From Alphaproteobacteria bacterium (GTDB lineage: Bacteria; Pseudomonadota; Alphaproteobacteria; Rs-D84), in the NCBI GenBank assembly GCA_016285415.1, contig JAEEQU010000009.1, forward strand, positions 1-19,124: a stretch of 19,124 nt of DNA, read 5' to 3'. This document shows positions 6,389-12,744 of this stretch, piece after piece. Within the stretch, counting starts at the first letter, position 1; each line of letters starts with the position of its first letter. A program made the position numbers and the translations under genes. The notes below the pieces were generated by a model. That model searched no databases, was not told the DNA's origin, and worked only from the letters and a program-made list of their open reading frames with translations.

Positions 6389-6773
6389 TAATTATAAAAT
6401 CACGACCAAACAATTTGCGCAGGCCATAAACCGCCGTTTCCACCGTATGTGTTGTCGTAGTTTTTGCATAACCGATTACCATTTTCAATTCTTCAACCGT
6501 CATACCACCACTTTGATGCAACTTTACAATAATTTGGGTCTGCAGTGGTGATAATTCCACATGTCGCCCAAAAATCTTTTTAATAATTGCATCACCATCA
6601 GATGCGGCAATTATGGCGGTTTTAAGCGCGATTACAGAAATCGGCAATCCCAGTTTCAGCGAATCAAGATTTACATCCGCAAATTTTGCGTCCGAAACCA
6701 ATATCGCATTAAGATCTGTTACGATTCGTCGCCAATATTCATCAGATGAAAAAATTTGAATTCCTGATAGCAT
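6354..6773 (-). CDS. Winged-helix (OmpR/PhoB-like C-terminal domain) protein of unknown target
   Basis: A 139-residue protein. The N-terminal 70 residues (MLSGIQIFSSDEYWRRIV...) have no recognised domain; they alternate helices and strands ('NAILVSD', 'ISVIALKTA') in a way that could be a degenerate receiver-like fold. The C-terminal 65 residues fit the OmpR/PhoB winged helix: 'LSPLQTQIIVKLHQSGGMTV' as the first helices, then 'TTTHTVETAVYGLRKLFG', the recognition-helix pattern (THTVE...LRKL), and a wing 'DFIINDNGLFKIGRI'. No conserved phospho-acceptor Asp is evident. The gene overlaps birA by 35 nt. The start has no clear ribosome site. The winged helix is well supported; the function and target are unknown. 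Confidence 0.7.
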   Translation of the reverse strand: MLSGIQIFSSDEYWRRIVTDLNAILVSDAKFADVNLDSLKLGLPISVIALKTAIIAASDGDAIIKKIFGRHVELSPLQTQIIVKLHQSGGMTVEELKMVIGYAKTTTTHTVETAVYGLRKLFGRDFIINDNGLFKIGRI

Positions 6774-6868
6774 ATTTCAAGAATAATCTATTAGATAGCC
6801 ACTGTCCAACAAAAAAATACCGGCATTCCATAATACTGTCGGCATTTTCAAAAATGAACGTGCACCCC

Positions 6869-7114
6869 TTAATTCACCCGTTTATCATCCCCATCAATAA
6901 ATCTGGTAAATTCCTGAATAGATGCCCCCGTAGAAGACAGAATTTTAGAAATACTGTTTGTTGATGGCCATCTGGGCTGTCCTTCTTTGGTCCAACGCTT
7001 ACTTTTATTAAATGTTGTCGGGTCCAAACCACTGCATCGGGCCAATCCCGAACAAGACATTCCATGCGCCATTGCGAATCGCTCTATTGCGCGCCAAACA
7101 TCGTCATGTGTCAT
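6869..7114 (-). CDS. Short XRE/S24-repressor-type HTH regulator
   Basis: An 81-residue cytoplasmic DNA-binding protein. 'MTHDDVWRAIERFAMAHGMS', 'CSGLARCSGLDPTTFNKSKR' and 'QPRWPSTNSISKILSSTGAS' follow the N-terminal HTH of alphaproteobacterial S24-family repressors (W-x-AI...GLSxSGLARxAGLDPTxFNxSKR...GxxRWPST). Those proteins continue into a LexA-like peptidase domain of more than 100 residues; here the protein stops at residue 81 and the following DNA to 6774 does not encode it. I chose ATG 7114 because AGGGGGG lies 6 nt before it; the longer frame to 7177 has no ribosome site. A 12-bp palindrome upstream of its promoter could be its operator. It may be a natural stand-alone HTH or a truncated repressor. 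Confidence 0.8.
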   Translation of the reverse strand: MTHDDVWRAIERFAMAHGMSCSGLARCSGLDPTTFNKSKRWTKEGQPRWPSTNSISKILSSTGASIQEFTRFIDGDDKRVN

Positions 7115-7147
7115 AAAATCCCCCCTATTTTTTATTACAATAGATAT

Positions 7148-7177
7148 TTTATAGGTTCTAGGCGGGCACAACAACAA
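7148..7177 (-). promoter_or_regulatory. Possible promoter of the HTH regulator gene
   Basis: Minus strand: -35 TTGTTG (7172-7177), 18-nt spacer, -10 TATAAA (7148-7153). Predicted start near 7141, about 27 nt before the start codon. Confidence 0.4.
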
Positions 7178-7183
7178 GCAGTT

Positions 7184-7195
7184 TTTCCTAGGAAA
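7184..7195. promoter_or_regulatory. Perfect 12-bp palindrome TTTCCTAGGAAA
   Basis: Perfect palindrome a few bases upstream of the regulator's putative -35 box, and about 70 bp upstream of the small-RNA promoter. It is a candidate operator for the HTH protein. A partial copy of the CCTAGG core (TTCTAGG, 7156-7162) lies within the promoter. Its role is inference. Confidence 0.4.
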
Positions 7196-7261
7196 TCTGG
7201 GCTTTTTTGGTGATTTTTGGTTATGTTTTATTGGACTAAAAAATTATTTTGACAAAAACAC

Positions 7262-7290
7262 TTGACAAACGCATTTTGTTGTATTATATT
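7262..7290 (+). promoter_or_regulatory. Consensus promoter of the small RNA
   Basis: Perfect -35 TTGACA (7262-7267), exactly 17 nt, -10 TATATT (7285-7290). Predicted start at G7298 or one base away. There is no coding gene downstream on this strand until 10583. Confidence 0.85.
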
Positions 7291-7297
7291 TTCATTT

Positions 7298-7488
7298 GTC
7301 AAAGAGGCAACAATCTTTGATGGGACACAAAAGTGTTCGTGGGGCCCAGAGATTCCAGACTCCCTCCTACATTCTCTCTCCTCTGGACTCTGGACCCCGA
7401 CACAAGTTTAGAATGCCCATTTCTTTTTCTCCTTTCCTTCCTTTCAGGGCATTCGGAAACACCGCCGGAAACGGCGGTGCTTTTTTTA
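7298..7488 (+). ncRNA. Structured small RNA with two C/U-rich loops (unrecognised family)
   Basis: About 190 nt run from a consensus promoter to a strong terminator with no credible coding frame. Inverted repeats give five hairpins. (1) TCAAAGA/TCTTTGA, 7299-7320, loop GGCAACAA. (2) GGACAC/GTGTTC, 7323-7338, loop AAAA, one G-U pair. (3) A long interrupted stem, 7341-7398, with GGGG/CCCC, CCAGAG/CTCTGG and TCCAGA/TCTGGA, and a 22-nt loop (7360-7381) that is all pyrimidine except two A. (4) GAATGCCC/GGGCATTC, 7411-7454, with a 28-nt loop (7419-7446) that is all C/U except two A. (5) The terminator. Both loops contain CTCC or TCCT words complementary to Shine-Dalgarno sites, like the exposed CU-rich loops of anti-SD regulatory RNAs. 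It lacks signatures of SRP RNA, tmRNA, RNase P or 6S RNA. Its 3' end meets the stop codon of the convergent lipoprotein gene. Confidence 0.78.
7460..7487 (+). terminator. Strong intrinsic terminator of the small RNA
   Basis: Perfect 8-bp stem CACCGCCG/CGGCGGTG (7460-7467 with 7472-7479) with a GAAA tetraloop, then C and seven T (7481-7487). Confidence 0.93.
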
Positions 7489-8052
7489 TTTTGTTTGTGT
7501 TTTATTTCTTTTGATTAAGCTTTCTACTTCTTTATCAGGCCACAAATAATATCCACCTTCTGTATGATGTGATAACACTGTCAATTTTTCGCAGTCCGAT
7601 TCTTCGCCTTTTTTTTGATATTGTTTTAACTCTTGGCATTTTTCTTGTGTTTGCGTACAAACCATCGTCAATTCATCGTCATAACTATTCTCATCAAAAT
7701 CATCATAATAACGTTTATATCCTGCCTTGATATCGCTTATGCACCACGCATCCGTCAAATATGGTGTATAGCACTTTGTGGTATTCACACCAGATTCACC
7801 AACAACTTCTATTCTTTCCTGTAAATATGCCTCGCATTCTTGCATTGTATCGGTACATATATCTTGCCAGAACATTCCATGTGGCGCCCAATAGGCAAAG
7901 CAAAACTTATCTTTGAATAATTCGTCATACATTTCTTGCGCAGATACTTCTTGTGCGGTCACATCTTGGTTTGCTTTATCATTTTGTTCAGAGCATCCAA
8001 AAATCGTCGCAATCACGCAAAGACACAATAACGACATACAAATCTTTTTCAT
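7486..8052 (-). CDS. Cys-rich lipoprotein of unknown function
   Basis: A 188-residue exported lipoprotein. MKKICMSLLCLCVIATIFGC is a type II signal peptide with lipobox IFGC (lipidated Cys20). I start it at ATG 8052, since GGGGG lies 8 nt before it; a longer frame to 8085 would spoil the signal peptide. The mature part is acidic, rich in Gln/Glu and Tyr, and carries further Cys ('CFAYWAPHGMFWQDIC', 'MQECEAYL', 'TKCY', 'AWCISD', 'MVCTQTQEKC', 'SDCEKL') that could form disulfides in the periplasm. No domain is recognised. It is convergent with the small RNA, whose U-tract overlaps its stop codon. Confidence 0.75.
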   Translation of the reverse strand: MKKICMSLLCLCVIATIFGCSEQNDKANQDVTAQEVSAQEMYDELFKDKFCFAYWAPHGMFWQDICTDTMQECEAYLQERIEVVGESGVNTTKCYTPYLTDAWCISDIKAGYKRYYDDFDENSYDDELTMVCTQTQEKCQELKQYQKKGEESDCEKLTVLSHHTEGGYYLWPDKEVESLIKRNKTQTK

Positions 8053-8104
8053 AATAAATACCCCCTGATAAAAATACAATGCCACATTATTACAGAAAAG
8101 TTAA

Positions 8105-9028
8105 TTATTTTTCAAATACCACCGCCAATTCCCAATGGGGACTGCCAACAAATTGATCAAATGCGGCAATATCAGTGATTTTATATCCAGCGCGCTCTAA
8201 TATATCAGCATCGCGTCGCAAAGTCGTTGGATTACATGAAACATATATTACCTTTGGAACGTTTGATTCTGATAGTTCGCGTGTTTGCGCCAACGCACCC
8301 GCACGTGGCGGATCCATTACAACCACATCATAATTATTTAGCATTTTTACTGTAAGTGGCTTTTTAAATAAATCACGCTTTACCCCGATACCTTCAATAT
8401 CAAAGCCATCGGCTTTTAGGGCAAATGTAAAATTTCCAATTCCACAGAACAAATCTGCCACACGATGTGCGCCATCTGTATGACGGACAACAAAATCACG
8501 CATTGCCGATTCACTTTCCACCGTTGGTTGCAAAAACGCACCAGATGGATAATCAACAACAAATTCTCCAAACCTTATCTTTGGTGTCTTGGTCTGCACA
8601 ATAATAGTACCATTCCACGAAACACGAATAAAACTTAACTTTTCAACTGCGTCTTTAAATTCCCGCGAAAAGTATGGAACATTTGATGTTACCGCCAAAT
8701 CAATTCCATTATCACAACATGTTACCAACGCGGCCCCTGCCCCAATCCATGGCAGTTTTGATAATTTTGGCAATATTTCATTTATTTGTGGAACAAGGTT
8801 TGGACATTTCTTTATTGGAACAATGTTTTTTGTTCCATGTTCAAAGAATCCGAATTCACCATCCGCGAAACAAAAATCGGCACGACGACGACAGCCAGAC
8901 GCCGTCCAGAACGGTTCTTGCGATAATTTCCATTTGCCCAACAGTTTCTTTTTTTCATCGTGATAGTTCTGCGCGGTAAAATCATACTGACAGCCACCAC
9001 ATATTGAAAACAGCGGACATTTGGTCAT
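8105..9028 (-). CDS. RlmD/TrmA-like RNA (uracil-C5) methyltransferase, short form
   Basis: A 307-residue class I SAM-dependent enzyme that would methylate uracil C5 in rRNA or tRNA. Seen: an N-terminal iron-sulfur motif CPLFSICGGC (Cys4, Cys10, Cys13) with a fourth Cys at 75 (KKCPNL); 'FLQPTVESESAM' (165-176); SAM motif 'ADLFCGIGNFTFAL' (191-204); 'VMDPPRAGA' (237-245); the catalytic Cys265 in 'YVSCNPTTL'; and an ending 'DQFVGSPHWELAVVF' in which DxF...H-E is usual. There is no N-terminal TRAM domain. The stretch between the SAM motif and DPPRAGA is about 25 residues shorter than in relatives, losing the acidic residue that binds SAM ribose. Ribosome site AGGTG. It follows the outer-membrane protein gene by 8 nt. 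The exact target base is unknown. Confidence 0.82.
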   Translation of the reverse strand: MTKCPLFSICGGCQYDFTAQNYHDEKKKLLGKWKLSQEPFWTASGCRRRADFCFADGEFGFFEHGTKNIVPIKKCPNLVPQINEILPKLSKLPWIGAGAALVTCCDNGIDLAVTSNVPYFSREFKDAVEKLSFIRVSWNGTIIVQTKTPKIRFGEFVVDYPSGAFLQPTVESESAMRDFVVRHTDGAHRVADLFCGIGNFTFALKADGFDIEGIGVKRDLFKKPLTVKMLNNYDVVVMDPPRAGALAQTRELSESNVPKVIYVSCNPTTLRRDADILERAGYKITDIAAFDQFVGSPHWELAVVFEK

Positions 9029-9036
9029 TAAAACAC

Positions 9037-9621
9037 CTAGAAGTTAATTCTTATCCCAGCACGAACCTGATGTGCGGACGGATCTAATTCTGGCATAATA
9101 TCAACATTGGGTTTGAACATGTAAATATAGCGATACCCGATATCCAGCGCAAAATATTCACCCAATTCAAAACCTATACCGGCAAGCGCCGCCAACGATA
9201 CATTCATATCATTTTTGGTTTTAACATCTTCACTGTCGTACCATGTGATACCAGTTCCAACCCCAACATACGGAACGATATGTTGATTATAGTGATAAAG
9301 TTCATCTATGCGTGCATCCACAATCGCGTTAAAAAATAGCGTATCCGTATCTATTGTAAACTCATCCCACTTTGCACGTGAATGCATAAAATCTGCCTCT
9401 AGACGAAATGTATTAAACAAACGCGCACCAACCAATGCATCAAAACCATATTCTGTTTTTCCACGAGCCAATTCTGTATCTGTGGCATAATCTTGCCACC
9501 ATGATAAATCGTAGGTTCCGCCGATATAAAATCTGTGTCTTGATGCGAAATCGTCGTTAACAACACCCGCCATCGCAGAAATCGGTAAAAGACACAACAA
9601 ACTGCCAAGAATTTTTTTCAT
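9037..9621 (-). CDS. Outer-membrane beta-barrel protein (OmpX/OmpA-barrel like)
   Basis: A 194-residue protein. Signal peptide MKKILGSLLCLLPISAMA is cut after AMA. The mature part is alternating beta strands: 'HRFYIGGTYDLSWW', 'YGFDALVGARLFNTFRLEADF', 'TLFFNAIVDARI', 'IVPYVGVGTGITWY', 'NVSLAALAGIGFEL', 'FALDIGYRYIYMF', and a last strand ending 'HQVRAGIRINF', with the terminal Phe used by the BAM machinery. About eight strands fit a small barrel. Similar in plan to the next gene upstream, with which it forms a pair (13 nt apart). Ribosome site AAGGGG. Function beyond barrel is unknown; such proteins serve as structural or surface antigens. Confidence 0.83.
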   Translation of the reverse strand: MKKILGSLLCLLPISAMAGVVNDDFASRHRFYIGGTYDLSWWQDYATDTELARGKTEYGFDALVGARLFNTFRLEADFMHSRAKWDEFTIDTDTLFFNAIVDARIDELYHYNQHIVPYVGVGTGITWYDSEDVKTKNDMNVSLAALAGIGFELGEYFALDIGYRYIYMFKPNVDIMPELDPSAHQVRAGIRINF

Positions 9622-9634
9622 TATGCGCCCCTTA

Positions 9635-10495
9635 TTAGAAATTTACTCTCATTGTTGCCATGATATTGCTAATGCCATCCAAACCTATGCGTTTTGTATT
9701 CCATCCAAATCCATGGCCTAAAAACATTTGATACTGGTATGCGATATCAATACCAATAACATCTGTTAATCTAAAATTCATACCCAATTCTGCACGTGGT
9801 GCGATAAGGACAAGGCCATCTGCACCATGCGGTCCAATAAATTCATACTGACCAAAACCAGCCCCCAGTCCAATAAATGGAACAAAATTGCGGCGATATA
9901 TGGTATCACCAACACGTTTATAACGTGGCGGTATATCAAAATACAGCATGCCGTTTAATGTATGATATCTTGCATGCAAATCTGGGACACCATTAAATTC
10001 AAATCTAGATTCTTGGAACGCGACTTCGGTCCGAAAGAACGATGACAGATTCCATCCCAAACCAATTGTCGTATTCCACGATTTCTGCGATTTGAATTTG
10101 TCATCACCAACGCGCGCCTTTTTCGTCGCCATACTAAGATTTAATCCGCCACCCATACGCAAATACATTCTGGTTGGTATAAATAATTTTTCTTCGGGTT
10201 CTTCAACCACCGCCACCGGTTCGGGTTCATAAGCGATTTCAGGTTCCACCACCCCACATTCCATGCATCCATACATGCCCGCATCCACAATTTCTGTATC
10301 TGGGGCCGCTGTGTTTATCCCAGTATTTATAACCGTAACTTCGTTATAATACATGGGATCTGGGCCACTGTTATATTGTACTTGTACAACGGGCAAACCG
10401 CGTGTAATTTCATTTTTAAATTCGCTGTCACGTGATGCATTTGCAACAACTGGCAATAAGCATAACGCACCGAATATAGTAAAAGTTTTTTTCAT
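9635..10495 (-). CDS. Outer-membrane beta-barrel protein with acidic Pro-Glu linker
   Basis: A 286-residue protein. Signal peptide MKKTFTIFGALCLLPVVANA is followed by about 75 residues with a Cys pair (YGCMECG) and an acidic Pro/Glu/Val run (EYEP-like 'YEPEPVAVVEEPEEK', up to about residue 105). Then comes a beta-barrel: 'MYLRMGGGLNLSMA', 'WNTTIGLGWNLSSFFRTEVAF', 'NGMLYFDIP', 'VPFIGLGAGFGQYEF', 'APRAELGMNFRL', 'IGIDIAYQYQMF', ending 'MRVNF'. It is first of a minus-strand run with the next barrel and the RNA methyltransferase. The start has a weak site (GTGGAA). The acidic linker could sit in the periplasm or face outward; not determinable here. Confidence 0.82.
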   Translation of the reverse strand: MKKTFTIFGALCLLPVVANASRDSEFKNEITRGLPVVQVQYNSGPDPMYYNEVTVINTGINTAAPDTEIVDAGMYGCMECGVVEPEIAYEPEPVAVVEEPEEKLFIPTRMYLRMGGGLNLSMATKKARVGDDKFKSQKSWNTTIGLGWNLSSFFRTEVAFQESRFEFNGVPDLHARYHTLNGMLYFDIPPRYKRVGDTIYRRNFVPFIGLGAGFGQYEFIGPHGADGLVLIAPRAELGMNFRLTDVIGIDIAYQYQMFLGHGFGWNTKRIGLDGISNIMATMRVNF

Positions 10496-10496
10496 T

Positions 10497-10526
10497 TTGA
10501 TTCCACTTTATTATATACCATATAAT
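10497..10526 (+). promoter_or_regulatory. Possible lpxI promoter (distal)
   Basis: -35 TTGATT (10497-10502), 18-nt spacer, perfect -10 TATAAT (10521-10526). Would give a leader of about 50 nt with AAGG before the start codon. It interleaves with the divergent barrel-gene promoter. Confidence 0.5.
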
Positions 10527-10537
10527 TGTACCATAAA
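10510..10537 (-). promoter_or_regulatory. Promoter of the outer-membrane protein genes
   Basis: Minus strand: -35 TTTATG (10532-10537), 16-nt spacer, perfect -10 TATAAT (10510-10515). Its boxes interleave with those of the plus-strand promoter, so the two may exclude each other. Confidence 0.5.
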
Positions 10538-10544
10538 AACTAAC

Positions 10545-10573
10545 TTGATTCCAGTATGATTTTTGCTTAAAAT
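10545..10573 (+). promoter_or_regulatory. Possible lpxI promoter (proximal)
   Basis: -35 TTGATT (10545-10550), 17-nt spacer, -10 TAAAAT (10568-10573). The start codon is only 9 nt after the -10 box, so transcripts would be leaderless or nearly so. Confidence 0.5.
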
Positions 10574-10582
10574 TAAGGTAGC

Positions 10583-11407
10583 ATGAAGAAAAATAACGAT
10601 AAAAAAATTGCATTGGTTGCAGGCGCACTTGATTTGCCATTTTATACGCGCGATGCGTTGCGTAGAAATGGGTGGGATGTTTTTGTTGTGGGCCTTAAGA
10701 ATTTTTATGATGAACGCCTTAAACCCGATATGGTTGTTCGCCTTGGTGGTGGCGGTCGTGCATTGCGCGAATTTAAACGCCGCGGAATAACCAAGATGAC
10801 ATTTGTCGGTGCATTGGGGCATCCAAATCTTTCTGATTTGCGTCCAGATTTATGGACACTTTTCGCATTGTTTCATGTATTGAAAAACCAACGGGGGTAT
10901 GATTCTATGGCTGTTGCATTTACAAAAACACTTGAACATTCGGGATTCACGGTCATCGCGACCCAGGATATTGCACCAGAACTAACATTTGAACATGCCG
11001 GTGTGTTGACTAAAACAAAACCATCGCGCACGGACAAGAAAAACATAGAACATGCCATAGATGTTTCACACACAATTGGTGCCGCAGATATTGGCGCATC
11101 GGTGGTGGTGGACAAACAGGTTATCGCGGTAGAGGCCGCCGAAGGCACCGCGAAAATGTTGGAACGTGTCGTTGATATGCGAAAAACGCGCAAAAAAATC
11201 GGTGGTGTTTTTGCAAAAATGACCAAACCTGGTCAAGACCTGCGCATAGATATTCCCGCAATTGGTGTTAATACCGTTAATGCGGTTGCGGATGCAAAGT
11301 TAAAAGGTATCGTTGTTAATACGAAAACTTGTTTCGTTGTGGATAAACCAAATGTTATAAAAACCGCCAATAAACGCGGAATTTTCATTATGGCTGTTGA
11401 CCAATAG
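10583..11407 (+). CDS. lpxI: UDP-2,3-diacylglucosamine pyrophosphatase LpxI
   Basis: A 274-residue enzyme that hydrolyses UDP-2,3-diacylglucosamine to lipid X and UMP, the fourth lipid A step, on the cytoplasmic side of the inner membrane. LpxI replaces LpxH in alphaproteobacteria. Family signs: start 'KKIALVAGALDLPFYTRDAL', 'HPNLSDLRPDLWTL' (80-93), 'DIGASVVVDKQVIAVEAAEGT' region (169-189), and 'KPGQDLRIDIPAIG' (215-228), the QD-x-R-x-D-x-P motif containing the catalytic Asp, and a C-terminal 'ANKRGIFIMAV'. Two departures: EGT is followed by Ala instead of the usual Asp (189-190), and 'GDDxLL' near 105 is replaced by 'GYDSMAV'. Length matches the family. It is divergent from the barrel genes and a second unit follows after about 95 nt. 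Confidence 0.9.
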   Translation: MKKNNDKKIALVAGALDLPFYTRDALRRNGWDVFVVGLKNFYDERLKPDMVVRLGGGGRALREFKRRGITKMTFVGALGHPNLSDLRPDLWTLFALFHVLKNQRGYDSMAVAFTKTLEHSGFTVIATQDIAPELTFEHAGVLTKTKPSRTDKKNIEHAIDVSHTIGAADIGASVVVDKQVIAVEAAEGTAKMLERVVDMRKTRKKIGGVFAKMTKPGQDLRIDIPAIGVNTVNAVADAKLKGIVVNTKTCFVVDKPNVIKTANKRGIFIMAVDQ

Positions 11408-11411
11408 TCCC

Positions 11412-11439
11412 TTGACAACCAATATTTTTTGTTTAAAAT
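11412..11439 (+). promoter_or_regulatory. Promoter of the ACP-like repeat gene
   Basis: Perfect -35 TTGACA (11412-11417), 16-nt spacer, -10 TAAAAT (11434-11439). Predicted start near 11446, at an 11-bp inverted repeat GTCATGATGAC (11446-11456). The leader is about 55 nt. Confidence 0.65.
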
Positions 11440-11501
11440 TCATTCGTCATGATGACAGGGTGTTGTTGTGCACATATTTTGTATTAAATGGGATAAATAC
11501 G

Positions 11502-12689
11502 ATGAAAGGTAACGAAACAGATTATATTAAATCATATATCAAGAATCAGGTTAATAGCATATTGTTGTATTCTGCTTTTTCAGAAGAAACAATTAACCCA
11601 TACAAGAAAATTTCAGAACTTATAACTTTCCCAGAAGATGTGAAGCGCATTCGCGAACGTATCAACGAGAAATTTGATTTTGATATTCACCAAGATTTAT
11701 CCAAACTGACACCTGCCCAATTATATACTATGATTTTCGTTGTGGTGCAGAATTCTGAATCACGCAAAGCAAAAATTTTCAACCAAGCACAAAACCAGGT
11801 CCAAGAAGAATCTGCACAAGAAGTGGCACCTGCAACCGCCCAAGTTTATCACGGGAAAAAGTGGAATCGCCGTTCTATCTTTAGTTATATTCTCGGCCAT
11901 CTTCGTGGCGTATATGGTCGCCCACTTCAACCAAACGAAAAGATTAGAGACCTTATCAACGAAGCATACAGCACTGGCACAGAACCAACTTCATTTATAA
12001 ATAAACTAAAAGAAATGGAAAGTTTTTTCGGTATAAAAATAGACCAAGAAATGCGTATTTGCAACATTGGTGATGCCGCCGAAAGATCACTTATTGCCCA
12101 AGGCAAAGCCGTTGATTCCGAAGCCGAAAAAGAAGCCATGAATCCAATGTGGGCAACAATTCATACCGCATTGTCTATAAATTTCTGGCGCAGCATTATC
12201 TCACGCGAACTTGGTGTGCAAATATCTGCATATAAATTATCACACACACGTTCATACGAAGAATTTGAGGCATTGGTCACCGAAGCACAACAAAGAAAGG
12301 CCAAGAAACAAGAAGAACCTAAACAGTTCGGTATAAATTATACAGAACAAGAAGCACAAGAAATGGTTCAGAACAAAATTATGCAAAGATTATTCGCATA
12401 CAAAAACGAAGTTACCCCTTGGGCAAAATTGACTGATATTGGGGCAGATCCTTTGGATATTTTGGATATCTGCACTGAAATTGAAAAATTATTTAATGTG
12501 CATTTTGACACAAACGATTTGGCTCGTTTTGGATCAGTTAGCCAAATAACGCCGGCGGGATTAATTAAAATTTTAAAAGATAAATATGGATTTAAACCTG
12601 CAACACTGGACGATGCCGTAAAAGTATACGACCAAACCAAACGCGATTTGTATAGTATCCGTCGTACAGACATTACCAAAGGCATATAA
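11502..12689 (+). CDS. Protein with degenerate acyl-carrier-protein-like repeats
   Basis: A 395-residue cytoplasmic protein with no signal or membrane span. I start it at ATG 11502 after a weak site (GGGA), since the longer frame from 11397 would overlap lpxI and the promoter. Residues 282-362 resemble an acyl carrier protein: 'VTPWAKLTDIGADPLDILDI' (304-323), then 'TEIEKLFNVHF', then 'VSQITPAGLIKIL'. In ACPs the motif is GADSLD, with Ser carrying 4'-phosphopantetheine; here position 317 is Pro, so it cannot be modified in the usual way. Similar but weaker units occur at about 7-82 ('INPYKKISELITFPEDV...IRERINEKFDFDI'), 125-200 ('LQPNEKIRDLI...ESFFGIKI') and 214-262 ('INFWRSIISRELGVQI'). Linkers are Gln/Glu/Ala-rich. 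I do not know its function; a protein-binding scaffold is one possibility. Confidence 0.65.
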   Translation: MKGNETDYIKSYIKNQVNSILLYSAFSEETINPYKKISELITFPEDVKRIRERINEKFDFDIHQDLSKLTPAQLYTMIFVVVQNSESRKAKIFNQAQNQVQEESAQEVAPATAQVYHGKKWNRRSIFSYILGHLRGVYGRPLQPNEKIRDLINEAYSTGTEPTSFINKLKEMESFFGIKIDQEMRICNIGDAAERSLIAQGKAVDSEAEKEAMNPMWATIHTALSINFWRSIISRELGVQISAYKLSHTRSYEEFEALVTEAQQRKAKKQEEPKQFGINYTEQEAQEMVQNKIMQRLFAYKNEVTPWAKLTDIGADPLDILDICTEIEKLFNVHFDTNDLARFGSVSQITPAGLIKILKDKYGFKPATLDDAVKVYDQTKRDLYSIRRTDITKGI

Positions 12690-12696
12690 ATGTAAC

Positions 12697-12725
12697 AAAA
12701 ATGCCGGAACATTTCCGGCATTTTT
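12697..12725. terminator. Bidirectional terminator
   Basis: Perfect 13-bp inverted repeat AAAAATGCCGGAA/TTCCGGCATTTTT with a CAT loop (12697-12709, 12713-12725). It serves the convergent ACP-like gene and the FKBP lipoprotein gene. Confidence 0.9.
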
Positions 12726-12744
12726 AATTTTATGAAATAATAAA

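Noticed and set aside
6774..6868. Terminator from the repeated CGGCATT words after the HTH gene
   Set aside because: The two CGGCATT copies are direct, not inverted, so they cannot form a hairpin. I see no other signal in this gap apart from a weak promoter-like stretch.
7298..7488. 6S RNA, SRP RNA, tmRNA or RNase P RNA
   Set aside because: No GGAAGGAAGCAG-type SRP motif, no tRNA-like ends, no RNase P core, and the fold is separate hairpins instead of one long stem with a central bubble.
7296..7514. A 72-residue open frame along the small RNA
   Set aside because: It starts at a TTG within the transcription start region with no ribosome site, its composition is low-complexity Phe/Pro/Ser, and the DNA is explained by five perfect inverted repeats and a terminator.
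11502..12689. Functional acyl carrier protein
   Set aside because: The attachment Ser is Pro and the protein is five times too long.
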